Source of the DNA: Deltaproteobacteria bacterium
GTDB lineage: Bacteria > Myxococcota_A > UBA9160 > UBA4427
Assembly: GCA_016713665.1 (NCBI GenBank)
Contig: JADJOR010000002.1
Location: forward strand, 62,001-126,000
Direction: 5' to 3'
DNA: 64,000 nt
The position numbers and the translations under genes were made by a program. Each line of letters starts with the position of its first letter. Position 1 is the stretch's first letter. The notes under the pieces were generated by a model. That model had not been told where the DNA came from. It was given only the letters and a program-made list of their open reading frames with translations, and made no database searches. Of the stretch, positions 60,756 through 64,000 are shown one piece after another.

Positions 60756-61916
60756 ATGCCCCGCACCTATCGAGTCATTTCGGGAGACGGCCACATCGAG
60801 ACGCCGCCGGAGGGCTGGGTCAAGCACGTTCCCGCGAAGTATCGCGATCGCGCCCCCCGCCTGATCCGCCTCGAGAACGGCGCGGATGGCTGGCTGGTCG
60901 AAGGTCAGCCGATGCTCCACAACGGCCAGAACATCAAGGGCCGGGGGCCGGTGAAGTTCGCCAACGCCAGCTACTACAACGAGGACGGCTCTCCGCGCGA
61001 GGGCGCCGGCGACGGCAAGCAGCGCCTGCGCGAGCAGGATCTCGACGGCATCGACGCGGAGGTCCTGTTTGCGCCCGTGTTCGTGGCCCGCTTCATCGAG
61101 GGCATCGGGGATCGCGACGCGTACCGCTCGATCGTCGAGGCCTACAATACCTGGCAGCTCGAGGACTACTGCGCCGTCGCCCCCGACCGCCTCATCCCCA
61201 ATGCGCTGATCCCGGTCCGGGGTCTCGACCAGGCCATCGGCGAGCTCAAGCGGGCCCACGCGATGGGCTTCAAGTCCGTGCAGCTCCAGAAATATCCGAA
61301 CGGCAGCGGCGCACCGAAGCCGGAGGACGACGCCTTCTGGCGGACTGCCCTCGATCTGGGCATCGCCCTCTCGCCCCATCTCAACTTCGGCGGCGAGGTC
61401 TGGCGCGGCGATCCGCGCGCCGACACCTCGCAGTGGTCCGCGGAGGCCGCAATGTCGCAGCATACGCCGATGGCGCCCGCGGCCACGATGGCCCAGATGA
61501 TCGTGCACGGCGTGTTCGACCGCTTCCCGTCGCTGCGCTTCTACTTCGCCGAGCTGAACTGCTGCTATCTGCCGGCGATGCTCTTCTACCTCGATCGCAA
61601 CTACCACGAGTTCAACGACTGGTTCAACGTCAAGCTCGCGAAGGAGCCCTCGCAGTACGTCCTCGAGCATACGCTCTTCGGCATGATCGGCGACGCCCAG
61701 GTCCTGCAGATGGGCCACATCTTCCCGCTCGATCAGCTGATCTGGGGCAGCGACTTCCCGCATTCGGTCGGGACCTATCCGAACTCGAAGGAGTACATCG
61801 CGAAGACCTTCGACGGGATGGACGAGAAGCTGCGCCGCAAGATCCTCGTCGAGAACATCTGCAACCATCTCGGGCTCGACCCGAACGCGAAGATCACGGA
61901 GACGCCCAGGGCCTAG
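60756..61916 (+). CDS. Amidohydrolase-2 family (ACMSD-like) hydrolase/decarboxylase
   Basis: 386 residues of the amidohydrolase-2 group, which includes aminocarboxymuconate-semialdehyde decarboxylase and dihydroxybenzoate decarboxylases. The N-terminal metal motif is SGDGHIE, histidines lie in SPHLNFGGEVW and further on, and the C-terminal WGSDFPHSVGTYPNS carries the conserved aspartate. The family decarboxylates or hydrolyses aromatic or cyclic acids; the substrate is unknown. A GGAGG site precedes the ATG. It is 44 bp upstream of the CoA transferase gene in the same direction, so the two probably act in one catabolic pathway. Confidence 0.9.
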   Translation: MPRTYRVISGDGHIETPPEGWVKHVPAKYRDRAPRLIRLENGADGWLVEGQPMLHNGQNIKGRGPVKFANASYYNEDGSPREGAGDGKQRLREQDLDGIDAEVLFAPVFVARFIEGIGDRDAYRSIVEAYNTWQLEDYCAVAPDRLIPNALIPVRGLDQAIGELKRAHAMGFKSVQLQKYPNGSGAPKPEDDAFWRTALDLGIALSPHLNFGGEVWRGDPRADTSQWSAEAAMSQHTPMAPAATMAQMIVHGVFDRFPSLRFYFAELNCCYLPAMLFYLDRNYHEFNDWFNVKLAKEPSQYVLEHTLFGMIGDAQVLQMGHIFPLDQLIWGSDFPHSVGTYPNSKEYIAKTFDGMDEKLRRKILVENICNHLGLDPNAKITETPRA

Positions 61917-61959
61917 CGGTCGGCTCCGTCCCGGGGCCGCGCGGAAGCTCGAGGAATCG

Positions 61960-64000
61960 ATGATGGACGCTCGAGCAGGGATCGCCGACGGGCTCAAGGT
62001 CGTGGAGGTCGGATCGAGCGTCTCGGTCGCGATCGCGGGCATGACCCTCGCCGACGCGGGTGCCGAGGTCGTGCTCGTCGAGCCGCCGGGCGGGAGCGCG
62101 CTGCGCCGGGAGCGGGCCTTCGCAATGTGGGCGAGGGGCAAGCAGAGCGAGCCGGTCGATCTGACGACGAGGGGAGGGCGCGCGCGTCTCGACGCGCTGC
62201 TCGCAGAGGCCGACGTTCTGCTCCTCGGCCTCAAGGCCGGGAGCCTCGAGCGTCTGGCGCTGATTCCCGAATCGCTCGCGGCGGCGTCGCCCAGGTTGGT
62301 CGTGGCCTGCGTGACGGGCTTCGGGCGCGGGGGGCCCTTCCGCGACGTGCCGGCGTGGGATGGCGTCGTCCAGGCGCGCGGCGGGCGGATGTTCGAGTTC
62401 TCGACGATGGCGGCGGGCGCGCGTCCGGTCTTCACGGCCGCTCCGGTCGCGAGCCATGGCGCGGCGATGGCGCTCGTGACGGGGGTCTTCTCGGCGCTGC
62501 GCGAGCGGCTGCGAAATGGTGGCCGCGGGCAGGTCGTCGAGACGAGCCTGATCCGCGCGCTGACCTGTTACGACCTCGGCGGCTGGATTCCGGGCGGACC
62601 CGCGCCGCTGCGCCTCGAGGACGCGCCGTTCCTGCCCTACTCGATCGCAAGGACGAAGGACGGCGTCTGGATCCAGTTCGCGCAGAACGGTCCGGCGCTC
62701 TTCGCGGACTTCCTGCGCGTGCTCGGGCTCGAGGGCGAGATCGACTATCTCGAGTCGATGTCGCCGGCGACCGACGCCGCGAAGAAGCGCGCTCATCGCG
62801 AGCTCATCCAGGCGCGGATCGCCGAGCGGACCTGGTCGGAATGGGGCGAGCGCTTTGCCCCGGAGCGGAACCTCTCGGTCGAGCCCTTCCGGCCTCCGGG
62901 CAAAGCGCTCGATCATCCCCAGTTCCAGGCGATCGGCGACGTCGTCTCGTTGCCGGGTCCCGACGGTGGCCCGACCCGCCAGCTCGGTCCGATCTTCGAC
63001 GTCCCGGCGCGACCGCTCGTGCCCGGCGGTCCCGCGCCCCGTCTCGGCACGGTTCCTGCCCGCTTCTCGGCGACGAACGGGAGCTGCTCGGCGCATGGCG
63101 AGACGCCCGAGCGGATCGCGAGCGAAGCCGGCACGCTGCCCGGTCCCGGTCTCCTCTCCGGCGTGATCGTGCTCGAGCTCGGCATGTGGATCGCGCTGCC
63201 GTATGCCGCGACCTGGCTCGCGGAGCTCGGTGCGCGGGTCATCAAGCTCGAGCCGCTCGAGGGCGATCCCATGCGGGCGACCGGCCCCTTCTCCTACAAG
63301 CTCGTCCAGGGCAAGCAGAGCCTCGCCCTCGATCTCAAGCAGCCGGAGGCGCGGGAGATCGTCCATCGACTCGTCGCGCGGGCCGACGTGCTGCTCCACA
63401 GCTATCGCCCCGGCGTCCCCGAGCGACTCGGGATCGACTTCGAGACGCTGCGCGCGATCAACCCGAAGATCGTCCATCTCTACAATGGCGCCTACGGCTC
63501 CCGCGGCCCGAAATGCGATGCACCGGCCTTCCACGTGACGGGCGGCGCCGTCGCCGGCGGAGCCTGGGCCCAGGCCGGTGCGGGCTGTCCGCCGCCGGCC
63601 GACGTCGTGCCGGACGCGGCGGAGCGGGCGCGCATCTCGCGGCGGCTCGAGCTCGCGAATGAGGCGAACCCCGATTTCAACTCGGCGGTCGCGGCCGCCG
63701 CGGCGACGGCGGCCGGGCTCTACCACCGGGAGCGGACCGGCGAGGCGATCGCGCTCGAGACGCGGATGATGCTCTCGAACGCGATGATGATGTCGGCGGA
63801 CTTCGTCGACGATGGTCGCGGAGACGCGCGGTGCGAGGTCGATGCGGACCTGCACGGGCTCGGCCCGCTCTATCGCCTCTATCCGACGGCGAAGGGCTGG
63901 ATCTTTCTCGCCGCGCCCCGGGCGCGCGACTTCGAGCGGCTCTGCGGCGCGCTCGGCCTCGACGCGGTCGCGCGCGACGCGCGCTTCGCCACCGACGAGG
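61960..64000 (+). CDS. Two-domain CaiB/BaiF-type (class III) CoA transferase (partial, 3' end off window)
   Basis: At least 680 residues are visible and no stop appears before the window edge. Two CaiB/BaiF folds follow each other: domain 1 (about 10-390) and domain 2 (from about 395, starting SGVIVLELGMWIALPYAATW). The CoA-transferase aspartate, normally in a D-H/F-x-G setting, is replaced by serine in domain 1 (PVASHGAA), whereas domain 2 keeps an aspartate in NPDFNSAV. Domain 2 is thus the likely active half. Such double enzymes occur in carnitine, bile-acid and other acid catabolism. The ATG at 61960 has GAGG five bases upstream; ATG at 61963 is equally possible. Confidence 0.85.
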   Translation, partial: MMDARAGIADGLKVVEVGSSVSVAIAGMTLADAGAEVVLVEPPGGSALRRERAFAMWARGKQSEPVDLTTRGGRARLDALLAEADVLLLGLKAGSLERLALIPESLAAASPRLVVACVTGFGRGGPFRDVPAWDGVVQARGGRMFEFSTMAAGARPVFTAAPVASHGAAMALVTGVFSALRERLRNGGRGQVVETSLIRALTCYDLGGWIPGGPAPLRLEDAPFLPYSIARTKDGVWIQFAQNGPALFADFLRVLGLEGEIDYLESMSPATDAAKKRAHRELIQARIAERTWSEWGERFAPERNLSVEPFRPPGKALDHPQFQAIGDVVSLPGPDGGPTRQLGPIFDVPARPLVPGGPAPRLGTVPARFSATNGSCSAHGETPERIASEAGTLPGPGLLSGVIVLELGMWIALPYAATWLAELGARVIKLEPLEGDPMRATGPFSYKLVQGKQSLALDLKQPEAREIVHRLVARADVLLHSYRPGVPERLGIDFETLRAINPKIVHLYNGAYGSRGPKCDAPAFHVTGGAVAGGAWAQAGAGCPPPADVVPDAAERARISRRLELANEANPDFNSAVAAAAATAAGLYHRERTGEAIALETRMMLSNAMMMSADFVDDGRGDARCEVDADLHGLGPLYRLYPTAKGWIFLAAPRARDFERLCGALGLDAVARDARFATDE

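Noticed and set aside
59600..62435. Minus-strand open frame continuing through the amidohydrolase gene
   Set aside because: Only its first ~280 codons from the PEP-CTERM end are believable; the rest is the antisense of the amidohydrolase and CoA transferase genes.
1..64000. CRISPR arrays, tRNA or rRNA genes, insertion sequences with inverted ends
   Set aside because: None seen: no regular short direct repeats with spacers, no TpsiC-like arm sequence and no transposase motif.

Overview
This is a very GC-rich window with dense coding. Leucine codons are mostly CTC and neighbouring genes often overlap by ATGA or GTGA. It comes from a Gram-negative bacterium: there are outer-membrane, lipoprotein, TonB/ExbBD and PEP-CTERM type proteins. 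The mix of a Bat operon, a DUF3450/TonB cluster, PEP-CTERM proteins, P450s, amidohydrolases and CaiB-type CoA transferases recalls high-GC deltaproteobacterial lineages such as Myxococcota or Binatota relatives. That placement is an inference; no rRNA or other taxonomic marker is present. I saw no tRNA, rRNA, CRISPR array or complete insertion sequence.

Layout. 1-2546: a secreted repeat/DNRLRE protein running off the left edge, and an NTF2-fold enzyme. 2700-13488: a translationally coupled MoxR-DUF58-DUF4381-like-BatA-BatB/C-BatD/E operon with two gene fusions. 13625-15396: inositol-phosphate synthase and a glutathione transferase. 15511-16338: a secreted beta-helix protein. 20780-16343 (minus): a tightly coupled envelope operon of a doubly anchored lipoprotein, a lipoprotein serine hydrolase and a DUF481 outer-membrane protein. 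20884-23764: an N-acyl-D-amino-acid deacylase-like amidohydrolase divergent from two small membrane proteins. 24031-29910: a TonB2-like energy-transduction operon (DUF3450, TtpC-like, ExbB, two ExbD, TonB, TPR) followed by a transthyretin-like protein. 30094-34486: a small secreted protein, a minus-strand P450-P450-GlcG/HbpS operon and a divergent zinc alcohol dehydrogenase.

34464-46008 is an accessory, surface-oriented region. It holds three PEP-CTERM proteins, two SGNH hydrolases, a redox-dead DsbA-like protein, a protein built on 660-bp tandem repeats, and two gene remnants (a beta-helix 3' end and a DUF1338 5' end). 46005-46844 is a GIY-YIG nuclease. 47291-49199 is a PP-loop ATPase/methyltransferase pair whose codon use differs from its neighbours. 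49635-56623 carries an NTF2-fold lipoprotein, a NarL-type regulator, a kelch/Big lipoprotein and two divergent hybrid histidine kinases. 56840-60266 has two convergent PEP-CTERM genes whose tails overlap, plus a remnant of a large regulatory ATPase. 60756-64000 holds an amidohydrolase-2 protein and a two-domain CoA transferase running off the right edge.

The main themes are envelope assembly and energy transduction (Bat, TonB and the lipoprotein-hydrolase-DUF481 operon), a surface-protein repertoire with decayed relatives, and oxidative or CoA-linked catabolism. The most unusual items are the dual-anchored lipoprotein operon, the PP-loop/methyltransferase pair, the Bat fusions, the twin ExbD genes, and places where a surface-protein gene end lies antisense to a remnant of another gene.
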